Under the pieces are notes generated by a model, which made no database searches, had not been told where the DNA came from, and saw only the letters and a program-made list of their open reading frames with translations. A stretch of 64,000 bases of DNA. It comes from Iodobacter violaceini. GTDB lineage: Bacteria; Pseudomonadota; Gammaproteobacteria; Burkholderiales; Chitinibacteraceae. Where the stretch lies: assembly GCF_011601265.1 (NCBI RefSeq), contig NZ_JAAOLX010000008.1, positions 62,001-126,000 on the forward strand. Reading direction: 5' to 3'. Both the position numbers and the translations under genes were made by a program. Positions 7,621 to 15,735 of the stretch are shown here, one piece after another (within the stretch, counting starts at the first letter, position 1; each line of letters begins with the position of its first letter).

Positions 7621-8685
7621 ATGACACTCCGCCCTCTGCAACACCCCCAGACTCAACCTGGTGAAATCGCCATGCCCTTCGCGCCCAGCGTGGTATTGAA
7701 TAATGGGCAACAGTGTATTCCGCAGCATTATTTGCGCTATCAACATACGCTGGACAGCATTACGCAGCTGGCCAGCCAAATCGAATTTGACCAACACACG
7801 CCGATTTTTGCAGGGCAAGATCATAGCGGCTTGTATATCCAAGCGGGACTGATTGGGCGTGAAAATTATGATCGCAGCAATACCCTGCGCCCGCATAAGC
7901 TGGTGTACGGCCGTAAATGGCGCATTGATTCAGATACCCCAACATCTGAAATCATTCAAACCGTTTTCCTCTCCATTAAAAAAGCCCGCGAGCATGAAGT
8001 ACGCGAGCTGCTCACGCTGCGCAACCGTGCAGGAAAAACCAGCGCGGCGCTGAGTAATCATCACGATTTACCCTTGATGGGGCAGCAACGTACCCAACTC
8101 CTGCGCGCAGCACCAGTCATTGCCGACCCAGCGGCCTATATTCGCCAACAGCTCGCCGAACTGCGTTTTGCACAGCGGAAAATTGAACTGGTCAGCGTAG
8201 AGATACGATCCAATCAAAGTTACTTGATTGATTTACAACTCGGCGAAGCGCCGCTGGCCCGCAAGCTAGAAGGTGATTTTTGCGAGTTTGATCAGCTGGC
8301 CATCACGCTGATCCTGCGGCTGGATCAATTGCACCAATTGGCCTATGCACTGATGGACGAATTGATTGCCCACAGCGATCGCCATGTGGAGGAGCAATTT
8401 CGCTTTCAAGGTTATCCTCGCTTTAGTCGCAACAATGATTTAATGGTCATCGCCAATCTATCGTTGCAAACACGGCCCTATGCGCGAGATATGGCGAACA
8501 CATCATTCGAGCGCATCTTTCGCGCCAGCAATTACGATGTCGATGCCTCGCGCGCACCCGCGTTGGGGAGCAGTGAATTGGGGCGGAAAAATCGCCAGTT
8601 AATCGATGGATTCACCGATCTGCTCGGCCATTTACCGCAAGGTTATTTAGCGGCATCGCCTGCTCATGCAGTAAAAACAGCATAG
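7621..8685 (+). CDS. Protein of unknown function, 354 residues
   Basis: I do not recognise this family. The protein is soluble-looking, with no signal peptide or membrane segment, and is rich in Gln, His, Arg and Leu. Two starts are possible: ATG 7621 (no clear ribosome site) and ATG 7672 (GGTGAA about 8 bases ahead, giving 337 residues); the second is at least as likely. Notable stretches are QHTPIFAGQDHSGLYIQAGLIGREN near the N-terminus, a Leu-rich predicted helical part in the middle, and ARDMANTSFERIFRASNYDVD near the C-terminus. It has 210 bases of upstream DNA containing a hairpin and stands between DoxX and an FMN reductase. Long, even coding sequence without stops supports a real gene. 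Confidence 0.7.
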   Translation: MTLRPLQHPQTQPGEIAMPFAPSVVLNNGQQCIPQHYLRYQHTLDSITQLASQIEFDQHTPIFAGQDHSGLYIQAGLIGRENYDRSNTLRPHKLVYGRKWRIDSDTPTSEIIQTVFLSIKKAREHEVRELLTLRNRAGKTSAALSNHHDLPLMGQQRTQLLRAAPVIADPAAYIRQQLAELRFAQRKIELVSVEIRSNQSYLIDLQLGEAPLARKLEGDFCEFDQLAITLILRLDQLHQLAYALMDELIAHSDRHVEEQFRFQGYPRFSRNNDLMVIANLSLQTRPYARDMANTSFERIFRASNYDVDASRAPALGSSELGRKNRQLIDGFTDLLGHLPQGYLAASPAHAVKTA

Positions 8686-8727
8686 ATTAATGTTATCTTT
8701 GATGACCATCCGCCGAGGATACATGCA

Positions 8728-9270
8728 GTGAAACAAACCATTCATCTCATCGCCATTTCTGGCAGCTTGCGCTCTGCGTCGTGTAACACGGCTTTGCTGC
8801 GTGCGGTACAGGCAGTAGCGCCAAGCCAGATCAAGGTGACGCTATTTGAGCAACTTGCCCAAGTGCCGCCGTTTAACCCGGATATCGACATCGAAACCGT
8901 GCCACTACTGGCACAATTACGCGACCAGATTATTGCTGCCGATGGCGTTTTACTCGCCAGTCCCGAATATGCTCATGGCGTGAGTGGGGTGATGAAAAAT
9001 TTACTCGATTGGCTGGTCAATACGCCCGCATTCGTCAATAAACCTGTCGCAACGTTAAACGCCTCACCACGAGCGCATCATGCTTTTAATTCGATAAGAG
9101 AAACGCTGACGATGATGTCGGCGCAATGGCTGGAAGCGGCGTCAATTACCGTGCCAGTGATTGGCGAAACCACGACGACTGAGGCGATTTTGCGTAATCC
9201 ACTGCTGTGTGCTGAGCTGCGCCAGGCGTTAACCGTATTTACCAAGTTGCAACTTGAAACTGTGGACTAG
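8728..9270 (+). CDS. NADPH-dependent FMN reductase family protein
   Basis: 180 residues with a flavodoxin-like fold. The FMN phosphate loop is GSLRSASCN near residues 11-19, and the second signature SPEYAHGVSGVMKNLLDWL lies near 80-98. Members reduce flavin, quinones, chromate or azo dyes with NAD(P)H. The start is GTG 8728: GAGGA sits 8 bases ahead and no ATG is in frame nearby. It belongs to the small-redox-gene run. Confidence 0.9.
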   Translation: MKQTIHLIAISGSLRSASCNTALLRAVQAVAPSQIKVTLFEQLAQVPPFNPDIDIETVPLLAQLRDQIIAADGVLLASPEYAHGVSGVMKNLLDWLVNTPAFVNKPVATLNASPRAHHAFNSIRETLTMMSAQWLEAASITVPVIGETTTTEAILRNPLLCAELRQALTVFTKLQLETVD

Positions 9271-9370
9271 GCATATAAAGATTTGAGTATCTTGCTATAG
9301 CTCATGATTAAAATACCCTTTATGCCAATACCCTTACAAATCTATTCGACTTCAGCGGCTTAAAACAAAA

Positions 9371-9661
9371 TTATTTCCGCTTTGGCGCCAGCCCCATATT
9401 ATCAAGCCGCAGCAGCATTTCAGTTTTCCGTTCATTTTTGATGTGCTGCCACGGCAGATTTTCCTGTGCACCGATGAGTGCGTACAGCATATTAAGCGGC
9501 ACGTTTGGCATTACCTGATGCAGCCGCGCATAAACATCAAACACATCGGCGGTGCGTAATTGCCCGGCAGGGTCGATACCGATTTTCGCCAGCATCTCAC
9601 TGCTTTTTTGCCCCAGACCTTTGAGTTGACCGACGGTTTGTATTGGTCACCACTCCGGCAT
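9371..9661 (-). pseudogene. TfoX C-terminal-domain gene remnant
   Basis: The frame reads QLKGLGQKSSEMLAKIGID, then VFDVYARLHQ and LNMLYALIGAQENLPW. This is the stand-alone TfoX/Sxy C-terminal domain, a helix-hairpin-helix-like fold of about 80-90 residues. Upstream in the same frame is an ATG at 9661 followed after three codons by TGA (9647-9649), which cuts off the expected start. The only internal ATG, at 9595, would lose the first conserved helix. It is therefore probably a gene broken by a nonsense change. A shortened 74-residue protein from 9595 cannot be excluded. Confidence 0.6.
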
Positions 9662-9725
9662 TGATGGGTCGCTTTCAAGCCAAGGATAGCCATGAATAAC
9701 GCGGCATGGCTATGCCTATTCTGCT

Positions 9726-10274
9726 TTATGCCGCTTGCCAGATATCGGCTTTAAAGACCTCGTCCAGCTCGGTATGGGCCACGCTAGTGGTGTAGTTCGA
9801 CATGATTTTCAAGCTGGTTCCCAAGATAACGTCAAACACGGTTTGCTGACTGTAGCCCGCGGCAATCAGGCTGGCGATCTCTTGCTGTGTTGGCCAGCCA
9901 CGGCTGGTCACGACTTGAATCGTAAATTGGCGTAGCGTTTCAAGCTTGCTATCTGCAATCGGCGTGTTGTCGCGCAGCGCGCGAATTACATCGGCGGAGA
10001 CTGCTGCTTTGGCAATCGTGGTGTGCGCCGCCATGCAATAGTCACAGTGATGCAGGCGATTGGCCGTCATCATAATAATTTGCTTCTCGGTTTCGCTTAA
10101 GCTGGTTTTATTAAAAATCTGCGTAAGTGCCAGATAGCCTTCCAGTAGCGCCGGCGATTCGGCCATATTGGCGAATAAATTGGGCACAAAGCCGTAGTTG
10201 GCTTTGGCATTATTCAGTAATGCACGGCTTTGTTCAGGGGCGGATTCGATGGTGTGAGTTTGAAAGGTAGTCAT
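9726..10274 (-). CDS. Carboxymuconolactone decarboxylase-family / AhpD-like protein (second copy)
   Basis: 182 residues with the AhpD-type site C77-D-Y-C80 and H84 (CDYCMAAH), at the same positions as in the protein at 4668-5204. Family knowledge suggests thiol-based peroxidase or related redox activity in the cytoplasm. Its start lies 16 bases after the stop of the alcohol dehydrogenase gene at 10291-11334, so the two form an operon transcribed leftwards, probably under the divergent TetR regulator at 11417. Confidence 0.85.
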   Translation of the reverse strand: MTTFQTHTIESAPEQSRALLNNAKANYGFVPNLFANMAESPALLEGYLALTQIFNKTSLSETEKQIIMMTANRLHHCDYCMAAHTTIAKAAVSADVIRALRDNTPIADSKLETLRQFTIQVVTSRGWPTQQEIASLIAAGYSQQTVFDVILGTSLKIMSNYTTSVAHTELDEVFKADIWQAA

Positions 10275-10290
10275 GTTATTCCCTTACTCA

Positions 10291-11334
10291 TTAAGATTGA
10301 ACGTTGATCACGATTTTGCCGAAATGCTGCGCGCTGGCGAGGTAATCAAATGCTGCGCTGGCTTGCTCGTAGGCAAATTCCTGATCAATCACAGGAGTGA
10401 TTTGGTGTTGGCTAAGGAAGGCATTGAGCGTATTAAAATGCGCCACCGAGCCAACCAAAATGCCGTTGATGTGAGCGTTTTTAAATTGCAACGGCCATAG
10501 ATTGGGCGTTGGGCCAAAGCCAGTTAGCACGCCGATTTGATGGATATGTCCGCCTGAGGCCAGCGCATTGATCGAGCGCGCATACGTATCGGGGCCGCCC
10601 AACTCCAGAATATGATCAACGCCGGCGCCGTCAGTCAGGGCGAGCGCGACTTCATCCCAATCGGCTTGCTGGCGATAGTTGATCGTTTGCCATGCGCCGA
10701 GTGTTCTGGCGCGAGCTAATTTTCCATCGGATGACGAAGTGATGATGACTTTGGCGCCTTGCGCCACGGCCAATTGCAACGCAAACAGCGCCACGCCACC
10801 CGTGCCCTGAATCAACACGGTTTCACCCGCTTGCAGTTGGCCGCGTTCAAACAGCGCATGCCACGCCGTCACGGCGGCGCAGGGCAAAGTTGCGGCTTGT
10901 TGCAAAGTGAGATGCGCAGGAATGGCAACAATGGCGTCTTGGTTCGCAACAATATGCTCAGCTAACACGCCGGCGGTTTGCGAACCGCCCAATGCACCTT
11001 GCAGATAATGTTGAGCTTGATATTTTCCGCCGAGCCAGTTGGAGAAAAAGTTAGCAGCGACCCGATCACCCACTTGCCATCGGCTTACTTTGCTACCAAT
11101 TGCAATTACTGTTCCTGCAGCATCTGAAAGCGGAATTTGCCCCTCCACCGTATCCTGACCGGCATTACGCAATATCAGCAAATCACGATAATTGAGGCTC
11201 ACCGCCCCAACCTGAATTAAAACCTGATCATCCTCCAGAGCAGACATTTGGCGTGGTAAGCACTGCAATTGAAAAGCATCGCCTTTACGCTGCAGTTGAT
11301 AGTGGCTGCTGTGATTGGTTTGAGCGTCTTTCAT
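10291..11334 (-). CDS. MDR-type NAD(P)-dependent alcohol dehydrogenase / quinone-reductase-like protein
   Basis: 347 residues. The N-terminal GroES-like part has SLNYRDLLILRNAG and SDAAGTVIAIGSKV...VGDRVA. The cofactor domain has GTGGVALFALQLA followed by ITSSSDGKL, consistent with NADP(H). The usual catalytic Zn ligands (Cys near 40, GHE motif) are not seen, so it resembles the zinc-independent quinone oxidoreductase branch. It is the first gene of a leftward operon with the AhpD-like gene and lies opposite a TetR regulator, with an operator-like palindrome between. This layout resembles electrophile-induced reductase systems; that is inference. Confidence 0.88.
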   Translation of the reverse strand: MKDAQTNHSSHYQLQRKGDAFQLQCLPRQMSALEDDQVLIQVGAVSLNYRDLLILRNAGQDTVEGQIPLSDAAGTVIAIGSKVSRWQVGDRVAANFFSNWLGGKYQAQHYLQGALGGSQTAGVLAEHIVANQDAIVAIPAHLTLQQAATLPCAAVTAWHALFERGQLQAGETVLIQGTGGVALFALQLAVAQGAKVIITSSSDGKLARARTLGAWQTINYRQQADWDEVALALTDGAGVDHILELGGPDTYARSINALASGGHIHQIGVLTGFGPTPNLWPLQFKNAHINGILVGSVAHFNTLNAFLSQHQITPVIDQEFAYEQASAAFDYLASAQHFGKIVINVQS

Positions 11335-11350
11335 CTTAAATCCTTATTTA

Positions 11351-11366
11351 TGTATCGAACGATACA
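11351..11366. promoter_or_regulatory. Candidate TetR-family operator between adh and tetR
   Basis: A perfect palindrome TGTATCG-AA-CGATACA is centred 24 bases upstream of the adh start and 58 bases upstream of the tetR start. Size and spacing fit operators of AcrR/YjdC-like TetR proteins, which bind 14-20 bp palindromes in such divergent gaps. It overlaps where the leftward promoter would be. Confidence 0.7.
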
Positions 11367-11416
11367 AAATATAATCGAGCTAAGATGACGTCGTCAATAA
11401 ATTTGTAGTGACCACT

Positions 11417-12043
11417 ATGGAAATAAAAAAATCGCGAGGGCGGCCCAGGGCATTCGATCGCACGCAAGCACTTGAATTAGCGCTGAAATTGTTCTGGGCT
11501 AAAGGCTATGAAGGAACGTCGCTGAGCGATCTGACTAACACGCTGGGCATTAATGCGCCTAGCCTCTATGCCGCATTTGAATCTAAACCCGCGCTGTATC
11601 GCGAATCGATCAATCTGTATCTGGCGCAGCAGTACAAGCGTATTGACGCTTTGCTCGCACAAGCGGCCACGGCGCGCATCGGGCTGGACGCAATGTTGCG
11701 CGAAGCCGCAGAGCAATTTACCACGCCCGATCAACCACCCGGCTGCCCAATTGCCAGCGGTGTATTGCGCTGTGCCGAGGCCAATGCGGCAATCGCCCAA
11801 CTCACTGCGGAACACCGGCGAAACACGCGAACGATGATGTTGAAACGGCTACAACAAGGCCAGACAGAGGGCGACATTCCTGCAGAAATTGATCTGATCG
11901 CGCTCGCAGGTTTCTACGCTGGCATGATTCAGGGCATGTCAGTACAAGCAATTGATGGCGCTAGCCAAGCTGATTTGCTAAAGATGACCGATATTGCGAT
12001 GCAGGCTTGGCCGAGTAGTACGCAGGCTACTGACATCCGCTGA
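11417..12043 (+). CDS. TetR/AcrR-family transcriptional regulator
   Basis: 208 residues. The N-terminal HTH (about 10-58) reads GRPRAFDRTQALELALKLFWAKGYEGTSLSDLT and then GINAPSLYAAFESKPALY, typical for the family. The C-terminal all-helical ligand domain (about 80-205) contains PPGCPIASGVLRCAE, where Cys residues occur in several electrophile-sensing relatives. ATG 11417 is used; a GTG at 11408 is in frame. It is divergent from the adh/AhpD-like operon and very likely represses it through the palindrome at 11351-11366. Confidence 0.9.
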   Translation: MEIKKSRGRPRAFDRTQALELALKLFWAKGYEGTSLSDLTNTLGINAPSLYAAFESKPALYRESINLYLAQQYKRIDALLAQAATARIGLDAMLREAAEQFTTPDQPPGCPIASGVLRCAEANAAIAQLTAEHRRNTRTMMLKRLQQGQTEGDIPAEIDLIALAGFYAGMIQGMSVQAIDGASQADLLKMTDIAMQAWPSSTQATDIR

Positions 12044-12107
12044 CATTCAATGCGCTCACAATGGGCTCAGTGCATTTCGCACTTGATGAATACAAGGGAA
12101 ATTCAGC

Positions 12108-12707
12108 ATGAGTCAAACGATGGAATTAGTCGTATTTCAATTAAAAACGGGTGTCAGTCACGCTGCATTTTTACACGCGAATGCGCAAGTCAATGCTTGG
12201 GTTAAAACCCGGCCCGGCTTTGTTTCACGGACACTAACGCACAATGAAGCGCTTTGGCATGATGTAGTTTTTTGGCAAGATGCCAATAGCGCACAATCGG
12301 CCTCAAAGCAATTTATGCTCGATTTAATTGCAAGTGATTTTATGGCGATGATTGAGCCAACTAGCGTACAAATGTCACATCACACGGTGCAAGCAACGAG
12401 TACCGCCACCATTTTTAATGGTTGTGAATTTTCGGTGTTTAACGCCAAAGAAGGCGTTTCAGATGAACAACTCATTGCGGCGAGTTTAAAAATGGAGCAA
12501 GCATTTTTACACAAGGAGCCAGGCTTTATTCATCATGCCTTACTGAAAGGGGATCATGGCGCATGGGCGGATACGGTTTTTACGCATTCCAAAAGCGCCG
12601 CCGAGCAAATCTGTCAAAACTTTATGAGTCATCCTGCTTGCCTTGAATATTTGCAACTGATTGAAGATGGCAGTGCCAGCCTGACATTCTGGAATCGCGC
12701 GCATTAG
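12108..12707 (+). CDS. Protein with two ABM-like dimeric alpha-beta barrel domains
   Basis: 199 residues made of two similar halves (about 1-95 and 100-199). Each starts with a strand (MELVVFQLKTGVS and CEFSVFNAKEGVS), has a PGF turn (RPGFVSR and EPGFIHH) and a W-D-x-V-F strand (WHDVVFWQ and WADTVFTH). This is the pattern of antibiotic-biosynthesis-monooxygenase-like ferredoxin folds, duplicated in one chain so that a monomer mimics the usual dimer. No catalytic residues can be assigned. AGGGAA lies 9 bases ahead of ATG 12108, and the gene is 64 bases after tetR. Confidence 0.7.
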   Translation: MSQTMELVVFQLKTGVSHAAFLHANAQVNAWVKTRPGFVSRTLTHNEALWHDVVFWQDANSAQSASKQFMLDLIASDFMAMIEPTSVQMSHHTVQATSTATIFNGCEFSVFNAKEGVSDEQLIAASLKMEQAFLHKEPGFIHHALLKGDHGAWADTVFTHSKSAAEQICQNFMSHPACLEYLQLIEDGSASLTFWNRAH

Positions 12708-12746
12708 CCAAGATTGCGGCTTATTCAGCCCGTGTAAACTACTTCA

Positions 12747-13324
12747 ATGAATATAGCGTAACGTCTTTTTATCTTGGTCAATTTGCTGCAAGGGCGGCGG
12801 ATTGCGCTCACCGCGCAGCAAATGGCTGAGCAGATGCAAGGTGCACGCCTTTACCGAACCGCACTTGGCTGCCGCCACACAATTAGCCGAACAAAAAATC
12901 CGCGCCATTTTGCCGCCCAGCTTGCAGCGTCGCGCCGAGCAACAAATCTATCGCATCCCTTACCGAAAAAGATCAGCCTTTGCGTAATCGGCATGGCTTG
13001 ATTCGCCGGGCGTGTGAGCAGCATTTCAAAATTAACCTGAGCTATTCCAACCACGCCAGCCAAGCCAGTCAGTGAATCGTTTGGCCTTTGGGCATTATCA
13101 GCTTGCATGGTTCATGGCTACTGCTGGCTTGATGTGAATTGCGGCAAGATTATCGAATGTTTCGTTTTGATCGTATCTTTGAACGCTCCATTTCAGAACA
13201 GTCCTTTCAAACTACTTATGAAATCAATTTACAGCATTACCTTACAAGTGGAACAGGTATATCAAGCCAGCAATTATTGCTTAATACCTTTGTGGATATA
13301 CGTAGATTTAAACTTACATCGTAA
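12747..13324 (+). pseudogene. YafY-type HTH/WYL-domain regulator, decayed
   Basis: Fragments of one YafY-like repressor lie in order in three frames. First comes ATG 12747 MNIA, a TAA stop (12759-12761) and RLFLILVNLLQGRRIALTAQ (HTH start). Then, after a deletion of the recognition helix and middle, LAEQKIRAILPPSLQRRAEQ, and then GLIRRACEQHFKINLSYSNH (start of the WYL fold). A TGA at 13073-13075 follows, then VWPLGIISLHGSWLLLA, another TGA at 13130-13132, CELRQDYRMFRFDRIFERS and LQHYL. The stops look like single-base changes of Glu, Arg and Trp codons. It cannot make a working protein. Confidence 0.85.
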
Positions 13325-13444
13325 GCGAATAATGTATCTTTTAGCCAATGCACGAGTGCAATTCTTGTTTGTATCAAAGCCTGTTTATAATGCAAATTTG
13401 CAATGCGATACTGCAACTCCACACCCAATCTATGGAGACTTGCA

Positions 13445-13852
13445 ATGCATACTCAATCACAACTTTTTGGAAACAGCCTGTTACGCATCAGCTTTGGCAT
13501 CATGTGGATTGCCCATGCATTACTCAAACTATTTGTATTTACCTTACCGGGCACCGCGCAGTATTTTGCAAGCATTGGCTTGCCAGCAAACCTTGCGTAT
13601 CTGGTCTTTACGATGGAACTATTGGGCGGTACTGCGCTGGTACTCGGCATTTATGCGCGGCAAATTGCATTGCTGTTATTGCCGATCATGGCCGTGGCAA
13701 CGTGGGTACATCTTCCCAATGGCTGGGTTCACACCAGCGCGGGTGGGGGCTGGGAATATCCATTATTTCTATGTTTGGTATCCATCGTTATTTATTTGCA
13801 GGCCGATGGTGTATTCACACTTAAACGCAGCGATCATTTTCTGCTTAACTGA
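13445..13852 (+). CDS. DoxX-family membrane protein
   Basis: 135 residues with four membrane helices: LLRISFGIMWIAHALLKLF, LAYLVFTMELLGGTALVLGI, QIALLLLPIMAVATWVHL and PLFLCLVSIVIYL. ATG 13445 has GGAG about 8 bases upstream and a natural N-terminus; an upstream start at 13403 only adds non-conserved residues. It sits just behind the decayed WYL regulator, which in related genomes is a plausible repressor of such a gene (inference). Role unknown; DoxX proteins are linked to thiol and oxidative stress. Confidence 0.82.
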   Translation: MHTQSQLFGNSLLRISFGIMWIAHALLKLFVFTLPGTAQYFASIGLPANLAYLVFTMELLGGTALVLGIYARQIALLLLPIMAVATWVHLPNGWVHTSAGGGWEYPLFLCLVSIVIYLQADGVFTLKRSDHFLLN

Positions 13853-13885
13853 TTCTGACGTACATCGGCTAAGGCACGAAACAAA

Positions 13886-14770
13886 TCAGTCCAGCTGAAT
13901 GTTTTGCGCCAAATGACTAAACACCGTCGCAACGCGGCGCAGATGGCGGGATTCCGGGTGAGTGAGCAGCCAGAGATCGGTAGCACATTCATCCAGAACA
14001 CCCGTTAATGGACGTAAATCAGGCCGCGATGCAGCTAAAAATGTCGGCACCAAACCAACCCCTATCCCGCGTTCAATCAACTCCATCACCGTAAGGATGC
14101 TGTTAACGCGATAGCGCGGCATCAGTTTGGGATAGTGTTTTTTTCGCCAAATCACGGATGGGTGATCTGGTAATGCATCGTCAGGGGCAATCCATGCAGC
14201 ATGTTGACTCATGGCAGCAGTCAAATCCTGCCAGGGGCTGCTATTTGCCGCATACAGCGCTATTTTCAGGGTACCAAGGTGCTTGCCTACCAAATGCAGT
14301 GGTGGTTTGCGGGTGGCGCGAATAGCAATATCGGCATCGCGCCGGCTTAAATTGGCCAGCTCATTACCGGTATGCAAGTCAAAACTCAGCCGCGGATGGC
14401 GTGTTGCCAGCGTATTGAGCGCGGGAGCGACTAAACCATGCAAAATCGAATCGGTGGTGGTAATGCGGACGCTGCCAGCAACATCTTCGGGCTGCAATTG
14501 TGCCGCCGAGCGCGCTGATTCCAGCGCGATTTCAAGTTGCTCAGCGTGTCCCGCCAAAATTTGCGCCATTTCAGTTGGGAAATAGCCCGTTTTACTGCGC
14601 TCGAACATGCGTTGACCAAGGCCTTTTTCGATTCTTTGGATGGTACGAAACACGGTTGAGGCATCAACGGCCAGCCGTTCTGCCGCCGCAGCCAAGGTAC
14701 CGCCCCGCGTAACAGCAAGTAAAAACTCCAGATCCTGGCTGCCTAAGTGATATTGTGATTTTGCATTCAT
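13886..14770 (-). CDS. LysR-family transcriptional regulator
   Basis: 294 residues. HTH at about 10-70: DLEFLLAVTRGGTLAAAAERL followed by DASTVFRTIQRIEKGLG. The effector domain follows, with VRITTTDSILHGLVAPALNTL, and DADIAIRATRKPP as in the branch that regulates GST or other detoxification genes. ATG 14770 is chosen over a TTG at 14779. It is divergent from the GST gene at 14849 (78-base gap) and so probably controls it. Confidence 0.9.
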   Translation of the reverse strand: MNAKSQYHLGSQDLEFLLAVTRGGTLAAAAERLAVDASTVFRTIQRIEKGLGQRMFERSKTGYFPTEMAQILAGHAEQLEIALESARSAAQLQPEDVAGSVRITTTDSILHGLVAPALNTLATRHPRLSFDLHTGNELANLSRRDADIAIRATRKPPLHLVGKHLGTLKIALYAANSSPWQDLTAAMSQHAAWIAPDDALPDHPSVIWRKKHYPKLMPRYRVNSILTVMELIERGIGVGLVPTFLAASRPDLRPLTGVLDECATDLWLLTHPESRHLRRVATVFSHLAQNIQLD

Positions 14771-14848
14771 GGCCTGCAACCTTGCTTATTTTCAGTGCAA
14801 TTGCGCAAGTCTACACTAGCTTAAACCCTAAATAGCAAGGAAATTATC

Positions 14849-15532
14849 ATGTCTCAGCCACTCACTTTAGTCAGTCATTTGCTATGCCCATACGTACAAC
14901 GCGCTGCAATTGTTTTATTGGAAAAAGGCGTTTCTTTTCAGCGTAAAAATATTGATTTGGCCAATAAGCCAGAGTGGTTTTTAGCGATTTCACCTTTAGG
15001 TAAAGTGCCGGTCTTACAAGTAGGAGAGGTGGCTATTTTTGAGTCGGCGGTCATTTGTGAATATCTGGATGAAACCCATGCGCCGCACCTGCATCCGCAA
15101 GATCCATTACTGCGTGCTCAGCATCGCGGCTGGATGGAGTCAGGCTCGGCCATTCTGACTGATATTGCAGGATTTTATTCGGCCGGGGATGAAGCAGCAT
15201 TGCAGCAAAAAGCCACACAACTGCAGCATAAATTCTCTCGAATCAACGCGGCACTGGGCAAAGGCCCGTTTTTCGGGGCTCAGGATTTCACCATGGTCGA
15301 TGCGGTATTTGCGCCAATTTTCCGTTATTTGGATGCGTTTGATGCAATTGGATATACGGACCTGCTGGCAGGACACCAGCCGATTCAAGCATGGCGGCAA
15401 GCCTTAGCATCGCGCCCATCCGTCCAGCAAGCCGTGGTCGCAGAGTATCCGCAGTTGTTGAATACTTTTCTTAAAAACAGACACTCCGCGTTGAGCTTAC
15501 GCATCAACGATATAGCATTGAGCAAAGATTGA
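14849..15532 (+). CDS. Glutathione S-transferase family protein
   Basis: 227 residues. The N-terminal thioredoxin-like domain (about 1-80) has SHLLCPYVQRAAIVLLEKGV, LGKVPVLQV with the cis-Pro, and the ESAVICEYLDE glutathione-gamma-Glu loop. The C-terminal helical domain has FTMVDAVFAPIFRYLDA, the usual N-capping box. The C-P-Y near residue 13-15 suggests a Cys-type (omega/beta-like) active site able to do thiol transfer. It is regulated by the divergent LysR by layout. Confidence 0.9.
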   Translation: MSQPLTLVSHLLCPYVQRAAIVLLEKGVSFQRKNIDLANKPEWFLAISPLGKVPVLQVGEVAIFESAVICEYLDETHAPHLHPQDPLLRAQHRGWMESGSAILTDIAGFYSAGDEAALQQKATQLQHKFSRINAALGKGPFFGAQDFTMVDAVFAPIFRYLDAFDAIGYTDLLAGHQPIQAWRQALASRPSVQQAVVAEYPQLLNTFLKNRHSALSLRINDIALSKD

Positions 15533-15735
15533 TCCCGCATTAAACAATGAGGATGTACATCTAAGCCGCACATTCAAATACACAAAAGAAAATACCTGAA
15601 GATATCAAGGAGTTCATTTGATTTATTCCACTAAGCGAAACAATAAATTCAAGATTGTGGTGATTCTCCATTGATGCTGACAAATGCATACTCATGACAT
15701 CAGATTAATGTTTGCGTACGCAGAGGAGTTTCATC

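Noticed and set aside
13107-13898. 263-codon plus-strand open frame
   Set aside because: It runs out of frame across the decayed WYL gene and the real DoxX gene; Cys- and Trp-rich composition is typical of a shadow frame.
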